Shown here one piece after another: positions 42,898-49,155 of a stretch of DNA of 49,155 nt; the stretch's first letter is position 1, and each line of letters starts with the position of its first letter. The stretch comes from Methylosinus sp. Ce-a6 (lineage in GTDB: Bacteria > Pseudomonadota > Alphaproteobacteria > Rhizobiales > Beijerinckiaceae), in contig NZ_BGJX01000026.1 of the NCBI RefSeq assembly GCF_009811655.1, forward strand, positions 1-49,155, read 5' to 3'. The notes below the pieces were generated by a model. It saw nothing but the letters and a program-made list of their open reading frames with translations, was not told where the DNA came from and ran no database searches. The position numbers and the translations under genes were made by a program.

Positions 42898-43959
42898 ATG
42901 CGCGTTCTCGGCATTGAAACCACCTGCGACGAGACGGCGGTCGCCGTCGTGGCCTCGCGCATCGGCGGCGACGGCGGCGAGATTCTCTCCAATGAGGTGA
43001 TGAGCCAGATCGCCCAGCATGCGGCCTATGGCGGCGTTGTGCCGGAGATCGCCGCGCGCGCCCATATAGACGTGCTCGACCGCCTCATCGCCCGCGCGCT
43101 CGACGTCGCCGGGACCGATGTCGCCGGCGTCGACGCTATCGCGGCCTCGGCCGGGCCGGGGCTCATCGGCGGCATTCTCGTCGGGCTCACCGCGGGCAAG
43201 GCGCTGGCGCTCGCCGCCGACAAGCCCTTCATCGCCGTCAATCACCTCGAGGCCCATGCGCTCACCGGCCGCCTCACCGAGCGGCTGGATTTCCCCTATC
43301 TCGCGCTGCTCGTCTCCGGCGGCCACACGCAGCTCGTCGCCGTGCAGGGCGTCGGCGATTATCGCCGTCTCGGCTCCACCGTGGACGACGCCGCCGGCGA
43401 GGCCTTCGACAAGGTCGCCAAAATGCTCGGCCTGCCCTATCCCGGCGGCCCGCAGATCGAGCGCGTCGCCGAGGAGGGCGATCCCGCCCGCTTCGATTTT
43501 CCGCGTCCCATGTTCGGCCGCGAGGGGGCGGATTTCTCGCTCTCCGGCCTCAAGACCGCGGTGCGCCAGGAGATCGCGCGGCTCGGCGCGCCGACCGAGC
43601 GCGACGTGGCCGATCTCGCCGCCTCCTTCCAGGCGGCGATCGTCGATGTCATCGTCGACCGCGTGCGCTCGGGGCTGCGCCTCTTCGGCGAGCAGGGCGG
43701 CCATCCCAATGGCCTCGTCATCGGCGGCGGCGTCGGCGCCAATGGCGCGATCCGCCGCGCCTTGACGCGCCTTTGCGCAGAGACGGGCCTGCGCTTCGTC
43801 TCGCCGCCGCCCGCGCTCTGCTCGGACAATGGCGCCGTCGTCGCCTGGGCCGGCCTCGAGCGCTTCGCCCGCGGCATGACCGACGATCTCACTTTCGCCG
43901 CGCGCCCGCGCTGGCCGCTCGACGCCAACGCCGGACCTCTCCACCACGGCAAGGCGTGA
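42898..43959 (+). CDS. tsaD: tRNA N6-threonylcarbamoyladenosine transferase subunit
   Basis: The 353-residue Kae1/Qri7 protein, with TsaB/TsaE, transfers threonylcarbamoyl to A37 of ANN-decoding tRNAs. Motifs include [14 protein letters not shown], the metal-binding NHLEAHA (H-x3-H), [40 protein letters not shown], and [13 protein letters not shown]...[11 protein letters not shown]. Length is normal. The 5' gap of 116 bases holds a likely promoter. It heads an operon with the PLD-like gene and gpsA. The tsaB and tsaE genes are elsewhere. Confidence 0.97.
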   Translation: MRVLGIETTCDETAVAVVASRIGGDGGEILSNEVMSQIAQHAAYGGVVPEIAARAHIDVLDRLIARALDVAGTDVAGVDAIAASAGPGLIGGILVGLTAGKALALAADKPFIAVNHLEAHALTGRLTERLDFPYLALLVSGGHTQLVAVQGVGDYRRLGSTVDDAAGEAFDKVAKMLGLPYPGGPQIERVAEEGDPARFDFPRPMFGREGADFSLSGLKTAVRQEIARLGAPTERDVADLAASFQAAIVDVIVDRVRSGLRLFGEQGGHPNGLVIGGGVGANGAIRRALTRLCAETGLRFVSPPPALCSDNGAVVAWAGLERFARGMTDDLTFAARPRWPLDANAGPLHHGKA

Positions 43960-43987
43960 GCCGGACGATGCGACCGAGGCCGGGCGG

Positions 43988-44536
43988 ATGAAGCGGCTGT
44001 TGCTGGCCGCGGCGGCGACAGTCTCCGTCTCGCCGCAGCCGGGCGGCCTGCTGTCGCAGGAGCCGCTAGCCGTGGGCGTCCGCGTCTTCTACGGGCCGCG
44101 CCCCGGCTTCGCGGACATCGATCTGCGCCTCATCGGCGGCGCGAAGAAAACCATCGACATGGCGGCCTATGTCCTCTCCGACCGCGCGCTGGTCGCGGCG
44201 CTCGGCTCCGCGGCCATGCGCGGCGTGCGCGTGCGCCTCTATCTCGACGGGGAGGGGGAGCGCGGCCGCGCCGGCGGCGCGCTTGAGGCGATCGCCTCCG
44301 CGCCCAATCTGGAAATCCGCCGCAAGGGCCGCTCGCGCGACCTCATGCATCTGAAATCCTACCAGGTGGACGGGCGCGTGCTGCGCAGCGGCTCGGCCAA
44401 CTTTTCCGTCTCGGGCGAGGAATTCCAGGACAATGACCTCATATTGATCGAGAGCCCGGCCGCGGTCGAGCGTTTCGAGGACACTTTCGAGCGGCTTTGG
44501 GCGCGTTCGGACAATCAGAAGATCGGAACGAGATGA
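43988..44536 (+). CDS. PLD-like single-HKD protein, probably exported
   Basis: The 182-residue protein has one phospholipase D motif, HLKSYQVDGRVLRSGSANFS (H-x-K-x4-D with a GS-x-N tail), as in Nuc-type endonucleases and other dimeric single-HKD enzymes. Its N-terminus (MKRLLLAAAATVSVSPQPGG) resembles a signal peptide, so it may act in the periplasm. The substrate (nucleic acid or phospholipid) is unknown. It starts 28 bases after tsaD and its stop overlaps the gpsA start (ATGA), so it is coupled to a phospholipid-synthesis gene, which favours a lipid-related or merely operonic role. Confidence 0.85.
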   Translation: MKRLLLAAAATVSVSPQPGGLLSQEPLAVGVRVFYGPRPGFADIDLRLIGGAKKTIDMAAYVLSDRALVAALGSAAMRGVRVRLYLDGEGERGRAGGALEAIASAPNLEIRRKGRSRDLMHLKSYQVDGRVLRSGSANFSVSGEEFQDNDLILIESPAAVERFEDTFERLWARSDNQKIGTR

Positions 44537-45522
44537 GCGAAGAGAAGATCGCCGTTCTGGGCGCCGGCGCCTGGGGCACGGCGCTCGCCAATGTGGCCGC
44601 GACCGGGCGGAGCGGCGTCACGCTCTGGGGACGTGATCCGGCCCATGTCGCCGCGCTCGCGCGCGACCGCGAGAACGGCGCCTATCTGCCCGGCCTGCCG
44701 CTCGCCGCGGGCGTCGAGCCGCGCGCCGAGCCCGAGGCCGTCGCGGGCTCCCGCGTCGTCCTCGCCGTCGTTCCCGCCCAGGCGATGCGCGAGGTCGCAA
44801 AGCGCTTTCGCGCCATTCTGGCGCCGGGAACGGCCTTTATTGTCTGCTCCAAGGGGATAGAGCGCGGCTCGCGCCGCTTCATGAGCGAGGTCGCGGCGGA
44901 GGAATTGCCGCAGGTCGAGATCGCCATCCTCTCCGGCCCGAGCTTCGCCGCCGACGTCTGCCGCGGCCTGCCGACGGCGGTGACGCTCGCCGCCCGAAAC
45001 GAGGCGCTGGCCAAGCGCCTCTGCGAATTGCTGTCGACGCGCGCCTTCCGCCTCTATCGCTCGACCGACGCGCTGGGCGTCGAGATCGGCGGCGCGGCGA
45101 AGAATGTGCTCGCCATAGCGAGCGGCATGGCGGCGGGCAGGGGGCTCGGGGCGAGCGCCCAGGCCGCGCTGATCGCCCGCGGCTTCGCCGAATTGCGGCG
45201 CCTCGGTCGCGCCTATGGCGTCAATCAGGAGACGCTGATGGGCCTTTCCGGCCTCGGCGATCTCGTGCTCACCTGCGGCTCGGCGCAATCGCGCAATTTC
45301 GCGCTGGGCGCGGCCCTGGGGAGAGGCGAGGCGCCGCTCGACGCCGCCCATGGCAAGCTCGCCGAGGGCGCCTTCACCGCCGCGGCGCTGGTGGCGATGG
45401 CGAAGGAGCATGGCGTCGAAATGCCCATCGCCGAGCAGGTGGACGCGATTTTGTCGGGCGCGATCGGCGTCGATCAGGCGATCGAGACGCTGCTGATGCG
45501 GCCGCTGAAGGCGGAGGCGTGA
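44533..45522 (+). CDS. gpsA: NAD(P)-dependent glycerol-3-phosphate dehydrogenase
   Basis: The 329-residue enzyme reduces dihydroxyacetone phosphate to sn-glycerol-3-phosphate for phospholipid synthesis. Motifs are VLGAGAWGTALANV (dinucleotide-binding), CSKGIERGS, LSGPSFAADV, the Lys in GGAAKNVLAIASG, and GLSGLGDLVLTCGS. Length is normal. The ATG at 44533 overlaps the PLD-like stop; it begins MSEEKIAVLG. tsaD-gpsA neighbourhood is common in alphaproteobacteria; here the PLD gene is inserted between them. Confidence 0.96.
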   Translation: MSEEKIAVLGAGAWGTALANVAATGRSGVTLWGRDPAHVAALARDRENGAYLPGLPLAAGVEPRAEPEAVAGSRVVLAVVPAQAMREVAKRFRAILAPGTAFIVCSKGIERGSRRFMSEVAAEELPQVEIAILSGPSFAADVCRGLPTAVTLAARNEALAKRLCELLSTRAFRLYRSTDALGVEIGGAAKNVLAIASGMAAGRGLGASAQAALIARGFAELRRLGRAYGVNQETLMGLSGLGDLVLTCGSAQSRNFALGAALGRGEAPLDAAHGKLAEGAFTAAALVAMAKEHGVEMPIAEQVDAILSGAIGVDQAIETLLMRPLKAEA

Positions 45523-45642
45523 GCTTTTGTCGACGTTTCCTGTGAGACAATGTTTCGCAGAAACAGGGCGACGCCAATTCCGCCTGGCTCTTTCTGCCGC
45601 TATCGCGACGCCGCCGGGCCTCTCGGGTTTCGCCTGGACGCT

Positions 45643-45744
45643 CTAGGGTCTTACCGTGTTTCATTGAAAACACGGAAAGACCCTAGACTTTTGTTTTGAC
45701 GCGTTTCCGGACGTCGAACCGGCGTCCGCTTCGGCTGCAAACGC
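45643..45744 (-). repeat. Composite palindromic repeat, family B + A (copy 6, reverse)
   Basis: On the minus strand the order is family A (GCGTTTGCAGCCGAAG... to GGAAACGC, 45701-45744) then family B (45643-45686, CTAGGGTCTTTCCGTG and CACGGTAAGACCCTAG arms). It lies between the convergent gpsA and DUF2865 genes. Same A-to-B spacing type as the other composites. Confidence 0.88.
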
Positions 45745-45767
45745 TCTATGCGCGCGAGGAGGAGAGG

Positions 45768-46844
45768 TCACAAGGTCGGGGCGATGACGCGCACGCGCTT
45801 CTTCACGCCGTCGGCGCCGACGATCTCGCGCGTCGTCTCACGGACCTCGGCAGGTCTTTTCTCCGGCCGAGCAGCCTCCGGGCCGGGGGAGGGGAGGCTC
45901 GGAGACACTGCGCCGCGCGCGGCCATCGGCCGCGACAGCTCCTCCGCCTTTTCCTCCGAGACGACGAGATCGCCCTTGTTTCGCTCGGCGAGCAGCCGCT
46001 CGGCCTCGGCCAGCGCCTCCGCCCAGCTGCGGCCGGCCGGGCGGCAGGAGCAGGCCGGATCGTAGCTCTTGGCGAATTTGAGCGCGTTCGGGTGGTCGGA
46101 ATAGGGCTCGCCGTCGATCGATACGGCGCTCTCTATGTCGCGAGAAGGCGAGCGCGTGTAGAGCGTCACTTCGATATTCGGGCATTGCGCCCGGCAGAGT
46201 TCTTGGAGATCGGCGAGATTGGCGCGCCGCGCCGAATAGCTGACCGGGAAGAAGCCGCCGTCGCAGGCGCGCACGCAGACCGCCATCGATCCGCCGCGCG
46301 CCACCGTCTCGCCGCCATTGTCGTCGCTGTCCTGGGCGGGGAACTCACGGGCGGGCTGCGGCTCCTCCTCCGGCGCGCCGAACAGCTCCTCGAAGATGTT
46401 GCGCTGGCGGGGGACGACGCGCATCTGCCGGCATTGCTGATCGAAGCGCGCCTGCAGCGCCTGCCGCTGGCCGTCGCCGGAACTGTTCTGGAGCGAGGCG
46501 AGATTGGCGCGCATCTGCGCGATGCGGCCGTTGATCGCGCCGCATTGCGGCGGCGGCGCGCTGCCGAAGAACAGGAATTGCTGGCGGTCGCAGCCGATCG
46601 AACGGCCATAGGCGACGGTGCGGTCGATCTCTCTCTGCTGGGTCGCCGCGGCGGCGCGATAACGCGCGGCGCCCGCATTATTGCCGGCGGCGGCGATCTG
46701 CGCGCGCAGATTGTCGCAATAGGCCGATTGCGACATCGCCGGCGAGGCGAGCAGCGCGGCGGCGCAAAGGGCGAGCGCGCCGAAAGCCCGCGCGAGCGCG
46801 CTCTTCCGCGAAAGCTCGCGCCGAATGATATGTTTGGCCGACAT
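45768..46844 (-). CDS. DUF2865 exported protein
   Basis: The 358-residue protein has a long n-region followed by a hydrophobic signal segment (ALARAFGALALCAAALLASPAMSQ). The mature part has a coiled-coil region with Cys pairs (YCDNLRAQIAAAG, IGCDRQQFLFFG, QCGAINGRI) and the DUF2865 domain (VCVRACDGGFFPVSYSARRANLADLQELCRAQCPNIEVTLYT, and SYDPACSCRPAGRSWAEALAEAERLL). The family occurs in Hyphomicrobiales and has no known function. The ATG at 46844 starts the signal peptide; the frame extends to 47036 but that part lacks family character. Confidence 0.85.
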   Translation of the reverse strand: MSAKHIIRRELSRKSALARAFGALALCAAALLASPAMSQSAYCDNLRAQIAAAGNNAGAARYRAAAATQQREIDRTVAYGRSIGCDRQQFLFFGSAPPPQCGAINGRIAQMRANLASLQNSSGDGQRQALQARFDQQCRQMRVVPRQRNIFEELFGAPEEEPQPAREFPAQDSDDNGGETVARGGSMAVCVRACDGGFFPVSYSARRANLADLQELCRAQCPNIEVTLYTRSPSRDIESAVSIDGEPYSDHPNALKFAKSYDPACSCRPAGRSWAEALAEAERLLAERNKGDLVVSEEKAEELSRPMAARGAVSPSLPSPGPEAARPEKRPAEVRETTREIVGADGVKKRVRVIAPTL

Positions 46845-47038
46845 CGGTCCTATATTGCGCGATTCGAAAGGCGTGGCGCCGGAAGCAGGCGAATCCGAAA
46901 CCGGCGAGCGCGGGACCATTTCGGGCATATCGTCCGTCCGATCAATCGGCTCGTGATATTCGTGAGCTTCTTGTCGCGAACAAGGCGCATCACGACATTT
47001 GCCGAGGGAATTTCCCGGCGCTCTGGAGGAACGCACTT

Positions 47039-47563
47039 ATGAAGCCGTCCAAATTGGTCCTGTCCGCTCTCGCCGTCGCGGGACTTTTCGCCGCAGCAGG
47101 CTCCGCTCCCGCATGGGCCGATGGGCCGGATCTGATCTTTCGCAAGTCGACCGACTTCAAGCTGCTGACTCCGAACGATAAATTGGCGACCTATGTGCTC
47201 GACGACCCGGAAGTCGACGGCGTCGCCTGCTATTACACCGTGCATGAGAAGGGCGGCGTCGCGGGAATGTTCGGCGTGGCGGAGCAGACCTCCGACGTCT
47301 CGCTCGCCTGCCGCCAATATGGGCCGGTGAAATTCAAGGACAAATTCGGACAGGGCGACGAGGTGTTCAGCGAGCGCCGCTCGGCGCTGTGGAAGCGCCT
47401 GCATATTGTGCGCGGCTGCGACGCCAAGCGCAACGCGCTGGTCTATATGGCCTATTCCGACCGGCTGATCGAGGGCTCGCCGGAGAACTCCACCTCCAGC
47501 GTGCCGATCCAGCCCTGGGGCGCGGGCGACGCCGCGCAATGCGGCGAGTTCCTGAAGAAATGA
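47039..47563 (+). CDS. creA: CreA family periplasmic protein
   Basis: The 174-residue protein has a signal peptide (MKPSKLVLSALAVAGLFAAAGSAPAWA) and the conserved CreA body: PDLIFRKSTDFKLLTPNDKLATYVLDDPEVDGVACYYT, then VSLACRQYGP, then RHIVRGCDAKRNALVYMAYSDRLIEGSPENSTSSVPI. Four Cys are conserved. CreA is found in many proteobacteria; function is unknown. It is divergent from DUF2865 across 194 bases. A GC-rich hairpin follows its stop. Confidence 0.93.
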   Translation: MKPSKLVLSALAVAGLFAAAGSAPAWADGPDLIFRKSTDFKLLTPNDKLATYVLDDPEVDGVACYYTVHEKGGVAGMFGVAEQTSDVSLACRQYGPVKFKDKFGQGDEVFSERRSALWKRLHIVRGCDAKRNALVYMAYSDRLIEGSPENSTSSVPIQPWGAGDAAQCGEFLKK

Positions 47564-47566
47564 CCA

Positions 47567-47648
47567 AGGGGCGGGCCCAGAGCGTTTCCAGCCGAAGTGG
47601 ACGCCGGTTCGGCGTTGGAAACGCGGAACGACTCTGGGCCCGCCCCCT
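47567..47648. terminator. GC-rich hairpin with a family A repeat as its loop
   Basis: GGGGCGGGCCCAGAG (47569-47583) pairs with CTCTGGGCCCGCCCC (47632-47646), with 15-base perfect arms. Between them is a family A repeat (47582-47624). The whole element separates the convergent creA and following gene and is likely a bidirectional terminator. Confidence 0.75.
47582..47624 (+). repeat. Palindromic repeat, family A (copy 7)
   Basis: Closely matches the copies at 10929 and 16519 (GCGTTTCCAGCCGAAGTGG, then ...GGAAACGC). It lies in the loop of a GC-rich hairpin instead of being followed by family B. Confidence 0.9.
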
Positions 47649-47652
47649 GTGC

Positions 47653-48000
47653 TCAGTCGTTGCAGGAGACGACGGCGGCCTCCGCCGTCGCGGGCCTGCG
47701 CGCCGAGGCCGGGCCGATCGCCGAGGTCACGTCGTCGGCGCGGCCATAGGCCACCGCCGGGCCGTGACCATGCGACTCGCACCAGGAGTCGGCGACGATC
47801 TTCCCGCAACCCTTCTTCTGCGTGATGCATTCGACGACGCCATAGCCTTCGTGGCCGGAAATCAGATAGACGTTTCTCGGGGCCTCGACGGCGCGGGCGC
47901 CGCCCTGGGCGGCCGCGAGCAGCAATCCGCCGAGCAGCGGAATAGCGAGACGCGGCAGAACGAGACGCTGAAAATCGGTGGAGAACTCGCTGGAGAACAT
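47653..48000 (-). CDS. Small exported protein of unknown function
   Basis: The 115-residue protein has an N-terminal region with a hydrophobic segment (LVLPRLAIPLLGGLLLAAAQGGARAVEA) that is a likely signal peptide. The mature part contains HEGYGVVECITQKKGCGKIVADSWCESHGHGPAVAYGRADD, with three Cys, and ends in VVSCND. Small proteins with this Cys pattern occur in Hyphomicrobiales; the function is unknown. ATG at 48000 is preferred to upstream frame starts. It converges on creA. Confidence 0.7.
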   Translation of the reverse strand: MFSSEFSTDFQRLVLPRLAIPLLGGLLLAAAQGGARAVEAPRNVYLISGHEGYGVVECITQKKGCGKIVADSWCESHGHGPAVAYGRADDVTSAIGPASARRPATAEAAVVSCND

Positions 48001-48138
48001 GGGGGCACGCCTCGCGCAGGGACGCTCATTCGCCTCGCCGCGCTGATTTTCCCTATATGCGATCGCGGTTAAGGCGCGGTTAAGGTCGCGCCGGTCGCGG
48101 GCGACGTCCGGCCAGAGCCAGGGCGATCGGGCGAAGGT

Positions 48139-48262
48139 TTCCTCATCCTGAGGAGCCCGCGCAGCGGGCGTCTCGAAGGACGAGGAAGCCTTCATGCACT
48201 GCCATCTGGAACTCGCCCTCGTGCTTCGAGACGGCGGCTACGCCGCCTCCTCAGCACGAGGG
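48139..48262. repeat. Dispersed inverted repeat (two facing copies)
   Basis: Left half TCCTCATCCTGAGGAGC...TCTCGAAGGACGAGG and right half CCCTCGTGCTTCGAGAC...CTCCTCAGCACGAGGG are inverted copies of the same element with a short spacer. This kind of CTCATCCTGAGGAGC element is common between genes in alphaproteobacteria. Confidence 0.75.
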
Positions 48263-48290
48263 CGATGGTCATTGTCCTTGTGGCGCGGAC

Positions 48291-48331
48291 TTACAGCAAT
48301 GTTGTATTTGCTGTATGTTACAGCATTGTTG
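48291..48331 (+). promoter_or_regulatory. Operator-like repeats before the antitoxin gene
   Basis: TTACAGCAATGTTG (48291-48304) and TTACAGCATTGTTG (48318-48331) are direct repeats with one mismatch and a 27-base period. ACAGCAA (48293-48299) and TTGCTGT (48308-48314) form an inverted repeat. Such repeats are typical of sites bound by an antitoxin or toxin-antitoxin complex for autoregulation. The AT-rich region also fits a promoter. Confidence 0.6.
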
Positions 48332-48340
48332 GAGGCTGAA

Positions 48341-48601
48341 ATGTCCGAGCCAGGCACTTTCTCGACCAGCGACCTTTCGCGCAAATCCGGCGACATAATA
48401 GCCGAGGCGTTGCGTCGCCCCGTCACCAAAACGCAACGCAACAAGCCGCGCCTCGTCCTCTTGAGCTATGAGGACTATCAGCGGCTCAGATCGGGCGCCG
48501 ACAGCCGAAAGGCTCATCGGATCGAGACCATGCCCGACGATCTTTTCGACGACGCCGAGGCGGCGCTCGCGGCCTATGAGGCCGAGTCCGACGAGCCGTG
48601 A
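48341..48601 (+). CDS. Type II antitoxin, Phd/YefM-like
   Basis: The 86-residue protein looks like a prevent-host-death (Phd/YefM) type antitoxin: STSDLSRKSGDIIAEALRRPVTKTQRNKPRLVLLSYEDYQRLRS, followed by an acidic C-terminal tail that would wrap the toxin. The ATG at 48341 follows GGAGG at 48331-48335 with 5 bases spacing, which fixes the start; the frame stays open upstream but is not coding-like. The stop TGA (48599-48601) overlaps a GTG at 48598 that would start the toxin gene. Confidence 0.85.
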   Translation: MSEPGTFSTSDLSRKSGDIIAEALRRPVTKTQRNKPRLVLLSYEDYQRLRSGADSRKAHRIETMPDDLFDDAEAALAAYEAESDEP

Positions 48602-49013
48602 GCTTTTAGCGACTTCACGACTGGCGCCGTCATCCGCTATCCGTTCTTGTGGTCACATGAAGCCGAGGCCGCCTCGACCGAGGGCCGCAAGCCGCGACCC
48701 GTCGCCGTCGGATTCCGCGTCCCGCGCGCGAGCGGCGAGGTGTTGCTCTTGTTCCCGATCACCAGCAAGCAGCCAACGGCCGGACGCTTCGCAGTGCAAG
48801 TGCCGGAGATCGAAAAGCGCCGCGCTGGCCTCGACGCCGACTTACCCTTGTGGATCATCCTCGACGAGTTCAACGAGGACGCGATCGGCCGCTCCTTCTA
48901 CCTGGAGCCAGAGCCATCGCTAGGCCGATTCAGCCGCGCCTTCTTCCTACCCCCTATTGAAGAAATTCATCGCGCGACGCGAGAGCATTCGAGGCGTCAG
49001 GCGCTACGATTGA
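48598..49013 (+). pseudogene. Type II toxin-like gene with two frameshifts
   Basis: The coding region downstream of the antitoxin is interrupted. From GTG at 48598 the frame reads GTG AGC TTT TAG (stop). If one T is removed from the T4 run (48604-48607), it continues SFSDFTTGAVIRYPFLWSHEAEAASTEGRK, a natural-looking N-terminus. Near the 3' end, if one C is removed from the C5 run (48950-48954), it continues FLPLLKKFIARRESIRGVRRYD and stops at 49011-49013, giving about 137 residues. The central part is open (PVAVGFRVPRASGEVLLLFPITSK, RRAGLDADLPLWIILDEFNEDAIGRSFYLEP). I think it is a PemK/MazF-like growth-inhibitor relative, but the assignment rests mainly on position and general look. Confidence 0.6.
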
Positions 49014-49155
49014 CGGCTTCCGGCGCAAGGCGCTTTATCTGTAGCCAAACAAAGCGTAAAAATCCAGGCTGCGTTCTAAGAACCTGACCCAAAAGTTTCT
49101 TGTTCGCGCCGCAGTTGCGTGATTCTGGGGTTCCGAAGCATCGGAGAATGATTCG
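49014..49155. other. Terminal 142 bases without a recognisable gene
   Basis: No start codon with coding-like sequence is evident. The base composition is lower in GC than the rest. It may be the edge of a mobile or accessory region, but there is no inverted terminal repeat in view. Confidence 0.3.

Larger units (their letters stand above)
48001..48340. other. 340-base gap with inverted dispersed repeat and toxin-antitoxin operator
   Basis: No gene is evident. A repeat with two inverted halves of similar sequence (first 48139-48187, second 48216-48262; CTCGAAGGACGAGG and CCTCGTGCTTCGAG types) lies upstream of the antitoxin promoter region (48291-48331). The antitoxin start is at 48341. Confidence 0.6.

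Noticed and set aside
48598..48660. Programmed frameshift in the toxin gene
   Set aside because: The T4 and C5 runs lack typical slippery heptamers and there is no obvious stimulatory structure; two independent events would be needed. Damage or sequence error is simpler.
49080..49155. Insertion-sequence end at the right edge
   Set aside because: The sequence contains a GATTC-type motif twice but no terminal inverted repeat or transposase start that can be seen within the window.

Overview
The window is GC-rich, densely coded DNA. Its gene families point to an alphaproteobacterium of the Hyphomicrobiales type: the polyhydroxyalkanoate regulator PhaR, an Omp25/31-like porin with an MKKLF signal peptide, DUF2865 and CreA secreted proteins, a bioFDA cluster, a CHAD protein and DUF2325. 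A methanotroph of the Methylosinus/Methylocystis kind would fit, but no diagnostic gene (methane or methanol oxidation) is present, so that placement is an inference. I see no rRNA, tRNA, CRISPR array or complete insertion sequence. Most of the window reads as ordinary chromosome. The last kilobase (a toxin-antitoxin module with a damaged toxin) looks like accessory DNA.

Layout. 1-3853: the 3' end of an unknown gene, a ChaC-like gamma-glutamylcyclotransferase, an orphan KpsE-type capsule-export protein with an uncharacterised partner, and a small lipoprotein whose signal peptide is built from 15-bp tandem repeats. 4175-10640: phaR, an EAL phosphodiesterase with a dead GGDEF domain, a DUF985 cupin overlapping glyoxalase II, a divergent methyltransferase, a carboxylesterase and an EamA transporter. 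10641-16619: a repeat-rich gap, a porin with its terminator, a Cys/Met-metabolism PLP enzyme, a Cys-rich microprotein, and a tight operon of heme monooxygenase, DUF2325 protein and Sfp-type phosphopantetheinyl transferase. 16620-26331: a DUF255 thioredoxin-fold protein, a flavin amine oxidase fused to an unknown domain, a PRC-barrel protein, a glycogen-debranching-like glycosidase overlapping a GT4 glycosyltransferase, and a CYTH-like/CHAD protein. 26546-31681: an RcnA-type Ni/Co exporter, an SDR, a copper P-type ATPase carrying an in-frame CopZ, and an ICMT-like methyltransferase. 31895-38816: bioF-bioD-bioA, an acyl-CoA ligase, and a NicO/DUF1007 metal-transport pair. 39272-45522: a fused indolepyruvate:ferredoxin oxidoreductase, then tsaD, a PLD-like protein and gpsA. 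45768-49155: DUF2865, CreA and other secreted proteins, and the toxin-antitoxin module.

Themes. Metal handling recurs: two NicO exporters, a copper ATPase with a chaperone, and a heme monooxygenase. Many gene pairs overlap by four bases (ATGA or GTGA), which marks coupled translation in cupin/gloB, hmoA/DUF2325, bioF/bioD, DUF1007/nicO, PLD/gpsA and antitoxin/toxin.

Three observations stand out. First, a two-part palindromic repeat family (a 43-bp imperfect palindrome, often followed by a 43-bp near-perfect hairpin) sits at gene 3' ends in at least seven places. Second, two genes (copA and the amine oxidase) run in frame into a second domain with no stop codon, yet keep a good ribosome binding site and ATG at the junction. 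Third, the terminal toxin gene regains a complete, well-formed reading frame if one base is removed from each of two homopolymer runs.
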